Of a DNA stretch of 64,000 nucleotides, positions 8,978-16,887 are shown one piece after another. The notes under the pieces were generated by a model, which saw only the letters and a list, made by a program, of their open reading frames with translations, was not told where the DNA came from and did not search any database. Each line of letters opens with the position of its first letter. Within the stretch, counting starts at the first letter, position 1. The stretch comes from Pseudomonas sp. BGr12 (GTDB taxonomy: Bacteria; Pseudomonadota; Gammaproteobacteria; Pseudomonadales; Pseudomonadaceae): positions 121,986-185,985 of the forward strand of contig NZ_JALRNF010000003.1 in NCBI RefSeq assembly GCF_030272895.1. The letters run 5' to 3'. Both the position numbers and the translations under genes were made by a program.

Positions 8978-10269
8978 GGTGCCAACAGCGCCGCCGCCGC
9001 CCGGGGGTTGGAGGCGAAATAGAAATGCACGTAGGACGCGGTCAGCCGCCCGCAGCGATAGACCGCTTCGGCGCCGCGGCCGCCATTGGGGCTCTGGCCA
9101 CGAGCGATCGGCTCCAGCGCGGTGCTGGTCAGGGAGTGGTGATAGGTGTGCCCGCGCAGGTTGCCCTCGGGCAGCTCCACCGCCTGCAGGGCCAGGGCAG
9201 CCAGGCGCTTCTGCATCACCGCTTCGCCCTGCAGCAGGCCCAGCAGTTCGGCACGCTCGCCGGCCACATCGGTCAGGGCATCGAGCAGGTAGAGCATGCC
9301 ACCACATTCGGCGAGCACGGGCTTGCCCGCCTGGTGGTGGGCGCGAATGGCGCCGAGCATCGGCGCATTGGCGGCCAGCGCCTGATGGTGCAGCTCCGGA
9401 TATCCGCCCGGCAGGTACAGGCTGTCCGCCTCTGGCAGGCAGGCGTCACGCAGCGGCGAGAAGAACGCCAGCTCAGCGCCCATGGCCCGCAGCAGGTCGA
9501 GGTTGGCGCCATAGGTGAAGGCAAAGGCTTCATCCCGGGCCACTGCAATGGTGACGCCTTCGAGCAACGGCTCGATGTTCAACTCGCTCGGCGCCGCGAA
9601 CGCCACCGGTGGCGGCAACGACGATTCGCAACTGGCTCCCAGGGCCTCGGCAGCAGCGTCCAGGCGCAGGTCCAGGTCATTGAGCTCACTGGCCTGGACC
9701 AGGCCCAGGTGGCGGCTCGGCAGTTCGATGCCGGTTTCCCGCGACAGGCCGCCATACCAGCGCAGGCCCTCGGTCAGGCTGCCTTCGAGCAACTGGGCAT
9801 GACGCAGGGTGCCGACGCGGTTGGCCAGCACCCCGGCGAACGGCAGGTCGGGCTGGTAGCGCGCCAGGCCCAGGGCCAGGGCGCCGAAGGTCTGGGCCAT
9901 GGCCGTGCCGTCGATCACCGCCAGCACCGGCACGCCGAAGTGACGCGCCAGGTCGGCGCTCGACGGCGTGCCGTCGAACAGGCCCATGACCCCTTCGATC
10001 AGAATCAGGTCGGCCTCGCCTGCTGCTTCCCACAACAGACGCCGGCTTTCCTGTTCACCGACCATCCACAGATCCAGCTGGTACACCGGCGCGCCGCTGG
10101 CCCGCTCGAGAATCATCGGGTCGAGGAAATCCGGGCCACACTTGAACACCCGCACCTTGCGCCCCTGGTTACGGTGCAGGCGTGCCAGGGCGGCGGTCAC
10201 CGTGGTCTTGCCCTGCCCCGATGCCGGCGCGGCGATCAGGACCGCCGGGCAGTGCCGGGTCAGACTCAT
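8974..10269 (-). CDS. cobB: Cobyrinate a,c-diamide synthase (glutamine-hydrolysing)
   Basis: A 431-residue amidotransferase that amidates the a and c side chains of (hydrogeno)byrinate or cobyrinate. ASGQGKTTVTAALARLH near residue 16 is the nucleotide-binding loop; FKCGPDFLDPMI, EGVMGLFDG, and the glutaminase segment LPGGYPELH with LAECGGMLYLL (catalytic Cys) follow. The carboxy-terminus RCGRLTASYVHFYFASNP supplies the catalytic His. In the aerobic pathway this step precedes cobalt insertion, so early corrin genes must be elsewhere on the chromosome. Confidence 0.94.
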   Translation of the reverse strand: MSLTRHCPAVLIAAPASGQGKTTVTAALARLHRNQGRKVRVFKCGPDFLDPMILERASGAPVYQLDLWMVGEQESRRLLWEAAGEADLILIEGVMGLFDGTPSSADLARHFGVPVLAVIDGTAMAQTFGALALGLARYQPDLPFAGVLANRVGTLRHAQLLEGSLTEGLRWYGGLSRETGIELPSRHLGLVQASELNDLDLRLDAAAEALGASCESSLPPPVAFAAPSELNIEPLLEGVTIAVARDEAFAFTYGANLDLLRAMGAELAFFSPLRDACLPEADSLYLPGGYPELHHQALAANAPMLGAIRAHHQAGKPVLAECGGMLYLLDALTDVAGERAELLGLLQGEAVMQKRLAALALQAVELPEGNLRGHTYHHSLTSTALEPIARGQSPNGGRGAEAVYRCGRLTASYVHFYFASNPRAAAALLAP

Positions 10270-10877
10270 AGTTCGACGCCCTTCTGGGCACGGATGCCGG
10301 CCTGGAAGGCGTGCTTGATCATGCCCATCTCGGTGACGGTGTCGGCCAGTTCGATCATCTCGTCCTTGGCCCCGCGACCGGTGACGATCACATGCTGCAT
10401 CGGCGGGCGCGCCTGCAGGTCGCTGAGTACCTGGTCGAGGTCGAGGTAGCCGTGCTTGAGGGCGATGTTCAGCTCATCGAGCACCACGAAGGCGATGCTC
10501 GGGTCCTGCAGCATCTGCCGGGACACGGCCCAGGCGGCTTCGGCGGCGGCGATGTCGCGCTGGCGGTCCTGGGTTTCCCAGGTGAAGCCCTCGCCCATCA
10601 CGTGATAGCGCACCTGCTCGGGAAAGCGGCGGAAGAACAGCTCTTCACCGGTGCTGTTGCGGCCCTTGATGAACTGCACCACGCCGCACTGCATGCCGTG
10701 GCCCATGGCCCGCGCCAGCATGCCGAAGGCCGAGCTGCTCTTGCCCTTGCCATTGCCGCTGAGCACCAGCAGCAGGCCGCACTCGTTGGGGGCGTTGGCG
10801 ATACGCTCGTCGATTACCGCCTTCTTGCGCTGCATACGGGCCAGGTGGCGTTCGTCACGCTCGGTGGATTCAGTCAT
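10266..10877 (-). CDS. cobO: Cob(I)yrinic acid a,c-diamide adenosyltransferase
   Basis: A 203-residue CobO/BtuR-type ATP:corrinoid adenosyltransferase. The Walker-like motif VLSGNGKGKSSSAFGML lies near residue 38, followed by VVQFIKGR, and VLDELNIALKHGYLD and HVIVTGRGAKDEMIELADT in the second half. I start it at ATG 10877, preceded by GGAG; the 17 additional codons upstream lack family similarity. It is the first gene of the operon, about 170 nt downstream of the cobalamin riboswitch. Confidence 0.95.
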   Translation of the reverse strand: MTESTERDERHLARMQRKKAVIDERIANAPNECGLLLVLSGNGKGKSSSAFGMLARAMGHGMQCGVVQFIKGRNSTGEELFFRRFPEQVRYHVMGEGFTWETQDRQRDIAAAEAAWAVSRQMLQDPSIAFVVLDELNIALKHGYLDLDQVLSDLQARPPMQHVIVTGRGAKDEMIELADTVTEMGMIKHAFQAGIRAQKGVEL

Positions 10878-11049
10878 CGAAGTTCTCCGCAAACCACTGT
10901 CGGCCAACCGCAACGAGCGTAGCAGCACGGGGCTGCACAGGTTTCGCGGCGAAGGATGGGCAACAGATGAATGGATAAGGCAGACGGAGAAACGCGCAGG
11001 GCTGCGGCACGAAGCCGAAGAAACCGCGCATCACCCTCCGTGATGCCGT

Positions 11050-11255
11050 TGACTGTGACAGGCCGGTCTCCGGGCTTGTGAGCGGGGCCATGAACACCCG
11101 GGTCGCGCGCCTTCCCGGGTGCGGGCACCCAGTGGCCATGCGCGGCCTTGACTCACCTACCGTTGCGGGGGCAGCGCCGGATTCGCGCGCCTTTGCGCGC
11201 CCACCGGCTTCCCTGTTTCACCCTGCCAGGCCACAGCCCACAGAGCACCTGAAAC
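11050..11255 (-). promoter_or_regulatory. Cobalamin (AdoCbl) riboswitch controlling the cob operon
   Basis: Read on the minus strand, the conserved cobalamin-riboswitch blocks occur in order: GTGAAACAGGGAAGCCGGTG near 11205-11222, AATCCGGCGCTGCCCCCGCA near 11164-11183, the B12-box core GCCACTGGG at 11128-11136, and AGCCCGGAGACCGGCCTG near 11060-11077. It lies directly upstream of cobO. Such elements shut expression off when adenosylcobalamin is plentiful. The 170-nt expression platform between it and cobO shows no obvious intrinsic terminator, so control may act on translation of cobO. Confidence 0.95.
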
Positions 11256-11337
11256 AAGTCGCGAAGGTTAGAGGGTTGCACCGGGAGCGTCAATGAAAGG
11301 CGCCCTACCGGCCTGGATCAATGGCGACCTTGTCATC

Positions 11338-11366
11338 TTGTGTCACCCTGATTTCAGTGATATCAA
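11338..11366 (+). promoter_or_regulatory. Candidate sigma-70 promoter for the 11417 gene
   Basis: TTGTGT (11338-11343) and TATCAA (11361-11366) are separated by 17 bp, upstream of a good ribosome binding site AAAGGAGAG. The match is moderate and other spacings are possible. Confidence 0.3.
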
Positions 11367-11416
11367 ATAGCCATAAACTGGCTGTACTCGATCACAATGA
11401 TAAAGGAGAGAGCAGC

Positions 11417-11995
11417 ATGCAAGGCCTGATCATCAACAACACACGCCTGGAATTCCTGCGTCCGGTGCTGGAACGCTGGGTCGAATGCATCGATCGATTC
11501 AACCAGGTGCTGGGCGATGGCGAAGCCGCCTACTGGCACGGCGCCCAGGCCAACCTCGGTTTGCTGTCAGCGGCGGCCTGGCAAGCCGAGTTGGTGACCT
11601 TGGCGCAGCACCAGAGCAAGAAGCAGCGCGAAGACGGTGATCGCGACGGTCGTTGCGACCTGTATATCGCCAGCCGCGAAGAAGCCGCCTACCTGCAGGC
11701 CAGCCAGCGCTGGCCACGGATCGCCCGGCTTGACCTGGCCAATGCCCTGGCCGAAACCGTACAAGCCGCCCGCCAGGTCGCAGCACCAAGCCAGCTGAAA
11801 GTCGCCGCCCTCTTCGCCAGCCCCTGGAAAGCCGGCCAACACGCCAGCCCCGAAGAACTCCAGGACCTGGTCGACGACCTGCACAAGCACACCGCCTGTG
11901 CCATTGCCTGGTACTTTCCGTACGCCTATCGCAAGTTGCACAACGAAGCCGGGCAGTATCACCCCGGGGTCGCCCTGCTGCTCAAGCAGGCCTGA
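11417..11995 (+). CDS. Conserved hypothetical protein, 192 residues
   Basis: ATG 11417 follows AAAGGAGAG at good spacing; the in-frame extension upstream has no ribosome binding site. The product is soluble and mixed alpha-helical, starting MQGLIINNTRLEFLRP, with no signal peptide, membrane span or motif I recognise. It is transcribed divergently from the riboswitch and cob operon, and a lipoprotein dehydrogenase gene follows 78 bp later. Codon use looks like the rest of the chromosome. I cannot assign a function. Confidence 0.75.
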   Translation: MQGLIINNTRLEFLRPVLERWVECIDRFNQVLGDGEAAYWHGAQANLGLLSAAAWQAELVTLAQHQSKKQREDGDRDGRCDLYIASREEAAYLQASQRWPRIARLDLANALAETVQAARQVAAPSQLKVAALFASPWKAGQHASPEELQDLVDDLHKHTACAIAWYFPYAYRKLHNEAGQYHPGVALLLKQA

Positions 11996-12073
11996 TCCGC
12001 CCGCCACCAAGGGAACCTCGCGAACGCGGCCGTCCTCTACTGCCAAAGAGGCCAACTTCGTGAGGTCACCACA

Positions 12074-13390
12074 ATGGGCAAGACTCCGATAGCGCTGCTG
12101 CTGGCAATGAGCGCTGGATTGAGCGGCTGCGGCGAAACCGCCCGCCTGCAGGTCAGTGACGGGTACGGTCCGTCCCCCCAACTCCCCGAGCCGAACAAGA
12201 CCCTGATTCCAACCGTCAACATCGCCCCGGCGGTGGGCTGGCCCCGGGGCGCCAGGCCTTCGACGGCACCCGGCACCCGGGTGGCGGCCTTCGCCGAAGG
12301 GCTGGATCACCCGCGCTGGCTGTACGTACTGCCCAATGGCGACGTACTGGTGGCTGAAACCAACGCCCCGCCCAAGCCTGACGACAACAAGGGAATACGG
12401 GGCTGGGTGATGAAAAAGGCCATGGGCCGTGCTGGCGCCGCCGTGCCCAGCCCCAACCGCATCAGCCTGTTGCGCGACAGCGACCGGGATGGCGTGGCCG
12501 AAATCCGCACCACTTTCATCGACAACCTCAACTCACCCTTCGGCATGGCCCTGGTGGGCAACGACTTCTACGTGGCCGATACCGATCGCTTGCTGCGCTT
12601 TCACTATGAGCCCGGCAGCATGGCGATCACGGGCCCTGGCACACTGGTAGCCGAGCTGCCCGGTGGGCGGCTGAATCACCACTGGACCAAGAACGTGATC
12701 GCCAGCCGCGACGGCAAGAAGCTCTACGTGACAGTGGGCTCCAACAGCAATGTCGGCGAACACGGCATGGCGCAGGAAAAAGGCCGCGCCGCGATTTGGG
12801 AAATCGACCCGGCCAGCGGTCAAACGCGCATTTTCGCCTCGGGCCTGCGCAACCCCAACGGCATGGCCTGGGAGCCACACACCGGACACCTGTGGACGGC
12901 GGTCAACGAGCGCGATGAGATCGGCAGCGACCTGGTGCCCGACTACATCACCTCGGTCAAGGACGGCGGTTTTTATGGCTGGCCATACAGCTACTATGGC
13001 CAGAACGTCGACCAGCGGGTCAATCCACAGGATCCGCAACAGGTGGCCTCGGCCATTGCCCCGGACTACGCCGTAGGCCCGCACACCGCCTCACTGGGCC
13101 TGACCTTCGCCGAGCCCGGCGTACTACCGCCGCCGTTCGAGCAAGGCGCATTCATCGGCCAGCACGGCTCCTGGAACCGCAAGCCGCACAGTGGCTACAA
13201 GGTGATTTTCGTGCCCTTCAGCACGTCCGGCCGACCGGCAGGCAAGCCGATCGACCTGTTGACCGGCTTTCTTGACGCTGACGGCAAAGCCAGGGGGCGA
13301 CCGGTGGGGGTCATCAACGATCAGCGTGGGGGATTGCTGGTGGCCGATGATGTGGGCAATACGATCTGGCGGGTGAGCAAGGTGAAGTAA
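12074..13390 (+). CDS. Sorbosone-dehydrogenase-like PQQ-type sugar dehydrogenase lipoprotein
   Basis: A 438-residue protein with a lipoprotein signal peptide: lipobox LSGC, Cys about residue 17. The mature part has the six-bladed beta-propeller motifs of soluble glucose/sorbosone dehydrogenases: FAEGLDHPRWLYVLPNGDVLVAETN, DRDGVAEIRTTF, NHHWTKNVIAS, FASGLRNPNGMAWEP, and GQHGSWNRKPHSGYKV. These enzymes oxidise aldose-type sugars in the periplasm using PQQ. Start ATG 12074 follows GAGG. A REP pair follows the stop. Substrate unknown. Confidence 0.85.
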   Translation: MGKTPIALLLAMSAGLSGCGETARLQVSDGYGPSPQLPEPNKTLIPTVNIAPAVGWPRGARPSTAPGTRVAAFAEGLDHPRWLYVLPNGDVLVAETNAPPKPDDNKGIRGWVMKKAMGRAGAAVPSPNRISLLRDSDRDGVAEIRTTFIDNLNSPFGMALVGNDFYVADTDRLLRFHYEPGSMAITGPGTLVAELPGGRLNHHWTKNVIASRDGKKLYVTVGSNSNVGEHGMAQEKGRAAIWEIDPASGQTRIFASGLRNPNGMAWEPHTGHLWTAVNERDEIGSDLVPDYITSVKDGGFYGWPYSYYGQNVDQRVNPQDPQQVASAIAPDYAVGPHTASLGLTFAEPGVLPPPFEQGAFIGQHGSWNRKPHSGYKVIFVPFSTSGRPAGKPIDLLTGFLDADGKARGRPVGVINDQRGGLLVADDVGNTIWRVSKVK

Positions 13391-13395
13391 CCCTG

Positions 13396-13451
13396 TCGCG
13401 GGGCAAGCCCGCTCCCACCTGGACTGCTGTGGGAGCGGGCTTGCCCCGCGA
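13396..13451. repeat. REP inverted pair (GCGGGGCAAGCCCGCTCCCAC family)
   Basis: Two 23-bp arms at 13396-13418 and 13429-13451 are perfect inverted copies with a 10-bp spacer. They lie between two convergent genes and could also act as a bidirectional RNA hairpin. Confidence 0.9.
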
Positions 13452-13512
13452 TGCGATGTAGCTCATACATCACAACGGGGCCCACCCCCACAAAGACAGT
13501 TGATCTCACATC

Positions 13513-14043
13513 TCAGGGAATGCGCGCCAACGCAGGGGGCAGCACGCGCTTGGCATTCAGATAAGCTTTTTGCCAGTAGCTGTTGGCCAGATAATCCAGA
13601 CGAACGGTGCCACCGGTGGCCGGCGCATGGACGAAACGCCCTTCCCCGACATAGATCCCGGCATGACTGACCTGGGACCCGCCATTGGTGGCAAAGAACA
13701 CCAGATCACCGGACTGCAGGTCATTGCGCTGGATGTTCGGCGCACGAATGCCGATCATTTCCCGGGTCGAGCGCGGCAAGGATATACCCGCTGCGTCACG
13801 GTAGACGTAACCGATCAGGCCACTGCAATCGAAGCCCGAATCCGGTGTGTTGCCGCCCCAGCGATAGGGCGTACCCACCAAACCCAGGGCCCGGAACAGG
13901 ACATCGTCGGCAACTGGAGAAAAGTACACCTGAGGCGCCATGACCACAGGCTCGACTACCTTGGACGGGGTCGGGGCATGGCTAGAGCAGGCACCGAGCA
14001 GTGCCAGCAGGGAAAGGAGAGCGAAGCGCGCCTGAATCGCCAT
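13513..14043 (-). CDS. NlpC/P60 family lipoprotein endopeptidase
   Basis: A 176-residue envelope protein with lipobox LGAC (Cys about residue 19) and one NlpC/P60 domain at about residues 45-165. The catalytic Cys is in GFDCSGLIGYVYR, the catalytic His in VSHAGIYVG, and the third polar residue in RFVHAP. Such enzymes cut peptide stems of peptidoglycan. A close paralogue lies just upstream on the same strand (14178-14816); the two share GLVGTPYRWGG / LIGTRYRFGG and LPRSTREMI, so they probably arose by tandem duplication. Confidence 0.92.
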   Translation of the reverse strand: MAIQARFALLSLLALLGACSSHAPTPSKVVEPVVMAPQVYFSPVADDVLFRALGLVGTPYRWGGNTPDSGFDCSGLIGYVYRDAAGISLPRSTREMIGIRAPNIQRNDLQSGDLVFFATNGGSQVSHAGIYVGEGRFVHAPATGGTVRLDYLANSYWQKAYLNAKRVLPPALARIP

Positions 14044-14126
14044 GGTCAGAACATCCTGTCTGAAGCCGTCCCGGGGTGAGCGGGAAAATAGGTGAGAATT
14101 TAGATTAGACGCTTTCTGTAAACACG

Positions 14127-14159
14127 CACGGCGACGCGCTTTTCAGCTACGTCGCCGTG
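14127..14159 (-). terminator. Perfect 10-bp stem-loop between the two NlpC/P60 genes
   Basis: CACGGCGACG at 14127-14136 pairs with CGTCGCCGTG at 14150-14159. It lies just after the stop of the 14178 gene on the minus strand. No T-run follows, so it is either a weak terminator or an RNA-stabilising hairpin. Confidence 0.5.
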
Positions 14160-14177
14160 AGGTTGCAAGGCTCATGA

Positions 14178-14816
14178 TCAGTTACGCGAGATAACGGTCT
14201 CGGTCGGTGCCATGGCCAGTGCACGTTTGGCTTCGATAAAGGTCTTGCTCCAGTAGCGGTCACCGAGCTTGTCGATGCGCACGCCACCGCTGCGGCGGCT
14301 GCTGGAGTGGATGAACTGATCGTCGCCCAGGTAGATCCCGGCGTGGCTCACGCGGCCGCGACCATTGGTGCTGAAGAACAGCAGGTCGCCTGGCTTGAGG
14401 TTGTTGCGAGCAACCAGCGGAGCATTCACGTTGATCATTTCGCGGGTCGAGCGCGGCAGGTTCAGGCCGGCCTCTTCGCGGAACAGATAACCGATGAAAC
14501 CGCTGCAATCAAAGCCGGACTGCTCGGAGGTGCCACCAAAACGGTAACGGGTACCGATCAGCGACATGCCACGCTCGAGGATGTTGTCGGCCAGGGCCGG
14601 CAGCTGGTAAGGCTTGCTGCTGGCGAAATTATGCAGATCTTCTTCGGTGGCCAGCTCTTCCTCGAACAGCGATGCGCTGGAGGATTTGGCCGAGGCCTGG
14701 GTGGCCACCGGTTGTTGAGCCTGCTGCTGCGAAACTGGGCCATGGGCCGCGCAGCCAAAAAGCAGGGTCACAAGTGCGAGGGGCACGAGGGGTGCGAAGC
14801 GCTTTAGCATGGGCAC
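14178..14816 (-). CDS. NlpC/P60 family lipoprotein endopeptidase
   Basis: A 212-residue lipoprotein; the lipobox LFGC places the lipidated Cys near residue 22. A Gln/Ser/Ala-rich linker of about 60 residues precedes an NlpC/P60 domain at about residues 80-200, with catalytic Cys in GFDCSGFIGY, His in VSHAGIYLG and a further His in FIHSSS. It resembles the Spr/MepS-type peptidoglycan endopeptidases. ATG 14810 (MLKRF) is an equally good start. It is the upstream member of a tandem pair with the 13513 gene. Confidence 0.92.
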   Translation of the reverse strand: MPMLKRFAPLVPLALVTLLFGCAAHGPVSQQQAQQPVATQASAKSSSASLFEEELATEEDLHNFASSKPYQLPALADNILERGMSLIGTRYRFGGTSEQSGFDCSGFIGYLFREEAGLNLPRSTREMINVNAPLVARNNLKPGDLLFFSTNGRGRVSHAGIYLGDDQFIHSSSRRSGGVRIDKLGDRYWSKTFIEAKRALAMAPTETVISRN

Positions 14817-14926
14817 GACCGTGTCTTTTGATTTAGTGAAGGCGCGACTATGCCCTCTATCGCATCGATTTGCAAATTCAATCGAAAAAAATGTGACTTT
14901 TATGTGGCGAGGCTCTAGTGCCTGCC

Positions 14927-15631
14927 TTACCAGCCCAAAGTTTCTTTCAAAAACGGGATGGTGAGCTTGCGTTGAGCCTGCAACGAGGCCTGGTCGAGGC
15001 GTTCGAGCAGGTCGAACAATGCACTCATGCTACGGGTGCCGCGGGTCAGGATGAAATGCCCGACCTCATCGGTAAGGTGCAGGCCGCGACGCGAAGCGCG
15101 CAGTTGCAGGGCGCGCAGCTTGTCTTCGTCCGACAGCCCGCGCATCTGGAAGATCAGCGCCATGGTCAGGCGCGACTTGAGGTCGGCGAGCTTGATCGGC
15201 AGTTCCCGCGGCGAACTGGAGGCCGCCAGCAGCAGGCGCCGGCCGCTGTCACGCAGGCGGTTGAACAGGTGGAACATGGCCTCTTCCCACTCCGGCTTGC
15301 CGGCAATCACATGCAGGTCGTCCAGGCAGACCAGTTCATACTGTTCCAGGTTATCCAGCAGTTCGACGCCGCGGTCGAGCAGTTGCGCCAGCGGCAGGTA
15401 GACAGCAGGCTCGCCCAGTTGCTCGAAACGCAGGCAGGCGGCCTGCAACAGGTGGGTACGACCGACACCCTGCTTGCCCCAGAGGTAGATCAGGCTTTCG
15501 GTCCAGCCGGCGTCGGCTTCGCAGAGTCGCTCGACGTAGCCCAATGCGGCGGCGTTGGCACCCGGATAGTAGTTGATGAAGGTGGCGTCATCACGCAGAC
15601 GCACACCCAGGGGCAACTGGATCGGTTTCAT
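14927..15631 (-). CDS. hda: DnaA regulatory inactivator Hda
   Basis: A 234-residue DnaA paralogue that, with the DNA-loaded beta clamp, stimulates ATP hydrolysis by DnaA and limits re-initiation. It starts MKPIQLPLGVRL at ATG 15631; QLPLG is the clamp-binding motif. The AAA+ region has LIYLWGKQGVGRTHLLQAA (Walker A), LVCLDDLHVIAG (Walker B) and an arginine-containing sensor segment LKSRLTMALIFQM. The longer upstream ORF start would bury the clamp motif. It lies between a PerM-type permease gene and an NlpC/P60 gene, as in other pseudomonads. Confidence 0.93.
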   Translation of the reverse strand: MKPIQLPLGVRLRDDATFINYYPGANAAALGYVERLCEADAGWTESLIYLWGKQGVGRTHLLQAACLRFEQLGEPAVYLPLAQLLDRGVELLDNLEQYELVCLDDLHVIAGKPEWEEAMFHLFNRLRDSGRRLLLAASSSPRELPIKLADLKSRLTMALIFQMRGLSDEDKLRALQLRASRRGLHLTDEVGHFILTRGTRSMSALFDLLERLDQASLQAQRKLTIPFLKETLGW

Positions 15632-15742
15632 GCTGGCTGGGCGGATCCGAAGAACCACAAGGGGCCTTTTGTGAAAAGTCTGCAAAGTTTATACCCGTGG
15701 CGCCGGTCGCACAATCGGCGTGGACCACAAGCAAAATCAAAG

Positions 15743-15774
15743 GCTTGCATCGGCAGGTGACAACCGATGCAAGC
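15743..15774 (-). terminator. Hairpin terminator of the AI-2E/PerM gene
   Basis: An 11-bp perfect stem, GCTTGCATCGG with CCGATGCAAGC, lies 15 bp after the stop of the permease gene and is followed on that strand by CCTTTGATTTTGC, a moderate T-rich tail. Confidence 0.65.
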
Positions 15775-15788
15775 ACTTGGCTATCAAC

Positions 15789-16862
15789 CTAGAGATCCGG
15801 GTCGATATCGCCGGCATAGATGTCCGACTCTTTATAAAGGTCATGCACGTGGCGCAACAGCACCATGATCACCGCCGCCACCGGCAGGGCCAGCAGCACC
15901 CCGGTGAAGCCGAACAGCTCGCCGCCGGCCAGGATCGCGAAGATCACCGCCACCGGGTGCAGGCCGATGCGATCCCCCACCAGCAGCGGCGTCAGGACCG
16001 TGCCCTCCAGGACCTGGCCGACCATGAACACCGCAGCAATGCCGAGCAACGGGTAGGGGTCGCCGCCAAACTGGAACAGGCCGGCAATCATTGCCGCGCC
16101 GATGCCGATGATGAACCCCATATAAGGCACGATGGCCGCCAGCCCCGCCAGCAGGCCGATCAGCAGGCCGAGTTCCAGCCCAACCAGCATCAGGCCGGAG
16201 GCATAGATCACGCCCAAGGCCAACATCACCAGCAACTGGCCACGGACAAAGGCGCCGAGCACTTCGTGGCACTCCCCGGCCAGGGCCACCGCCCGCGCTT
16301 CGCGCTGGCGCGGCAGCAGGCTGCGGATCTTGGCCATCATCAGGTCCCAGTCGCGCAGCAGGTAAAAGCTCACCACCGGGATCAGCACCAGGTTGGCCAG
16401 CCAGCCCAGCAGTGCCAGCCCCGACGCCGTGGCCTGGGACAGGATAACCCCGACGATATCGGTGGTCTGACCCATGTGGGCACTGATGGCGGCCTTGATC
16501 TTGTCGAACTTCCAGAAGCCTTCGGCCAGACCAAGGCGCATTTGCACCCAGGGCAAGGCGTCGTGCTGCAGCCAGTCGAGCATCTGCGGCGCCACTTCGT
16601 AAAGCCGGACCAGCTGCCTGGCCAGCATCGGCACCAGGACCAGCAGCAACAGGGTCAGCAGCAGGGTGAACAGGGTGAATACCAGCACTACGCCCCAGGT
16701 GCGGGACAACCCGGCACGCTCCAGGCGGTCGACCAGCGGGTCGGCCAGGTAGGCCAGCAGGATGCCGACCAGAAAAGGTGAAAGGATCGGGTGCAGCCAG
16801 TACAGCAGCGCGGCGCACAATAGCACCACGCCGAGCCACACCCAGCGACGCATATCAGTCAT
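15789..16862 (-). CDS. AI-2E family / PerM-type membrane transporter
   Basis: A 357-residue inner-membrane protein with about seven to eight spans and a large central soluble segment, as in the AI-2E exporter family (also called PerM). Typical features are the paired hydrophobic helices at the amino-terminus (LLYWLHPILSPFLVGILLAYLADPLVDRLE, split by a polar loop) and the carboxy-terminal block EGTVLTPLLVGDRIGLHPVAV, followed by LFGFTGVLLALP. Some members export autoinducer-2 or act as Na+/H+ antiporters; which applies here is unknown. It precedes hda on the same strand. Confidence 0.85.
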   Translation of the reverse strand: MTDMRRWVWLGVVLLCAALLYWLHPILSPFLVGILLAYLADPLVDRLERAGLSRTWGVVLVFTLFTLLLTLLLLVLVPMLARQLVRLYEVAPQMLDWLQHDALPWVQMRLGLAEGFWKFDKIKAAISAHMGQTTDIVGVILSQATASGLALLGWLANLVLIPVVSFYLLRDWDLMMAKIRSLLPRQREARAVALAGECHEVLGAFVRGQLLVMLALGVIYASGLMLVGLELGLLIGLLAGLAAIVPYMGFIIGIGAAMIAGLFQFGGDPYPLLGIAAVFMVGQVLEGTVLTPLLVGDRIGLHPVAVIFAILAGGELFGFTGVLLALPVAAVIMVLLRHVHDLYKESDIYAGDIDPDL

Positions 16863-16887
16863 GAACGGCTCCAGGCCAGGTCAGGGG

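Noticed and set aside
10870..11035. Open frame between the riboswitch and cobO, starting MRGFFGFVPQ on the minus strand and ending across the cobO start
   Set aside because: It could be a leader peptide because its stop overlaps the cobO start, but it has no clear ribosome binding site and its residues look like chance translation of GC-rich DNA.
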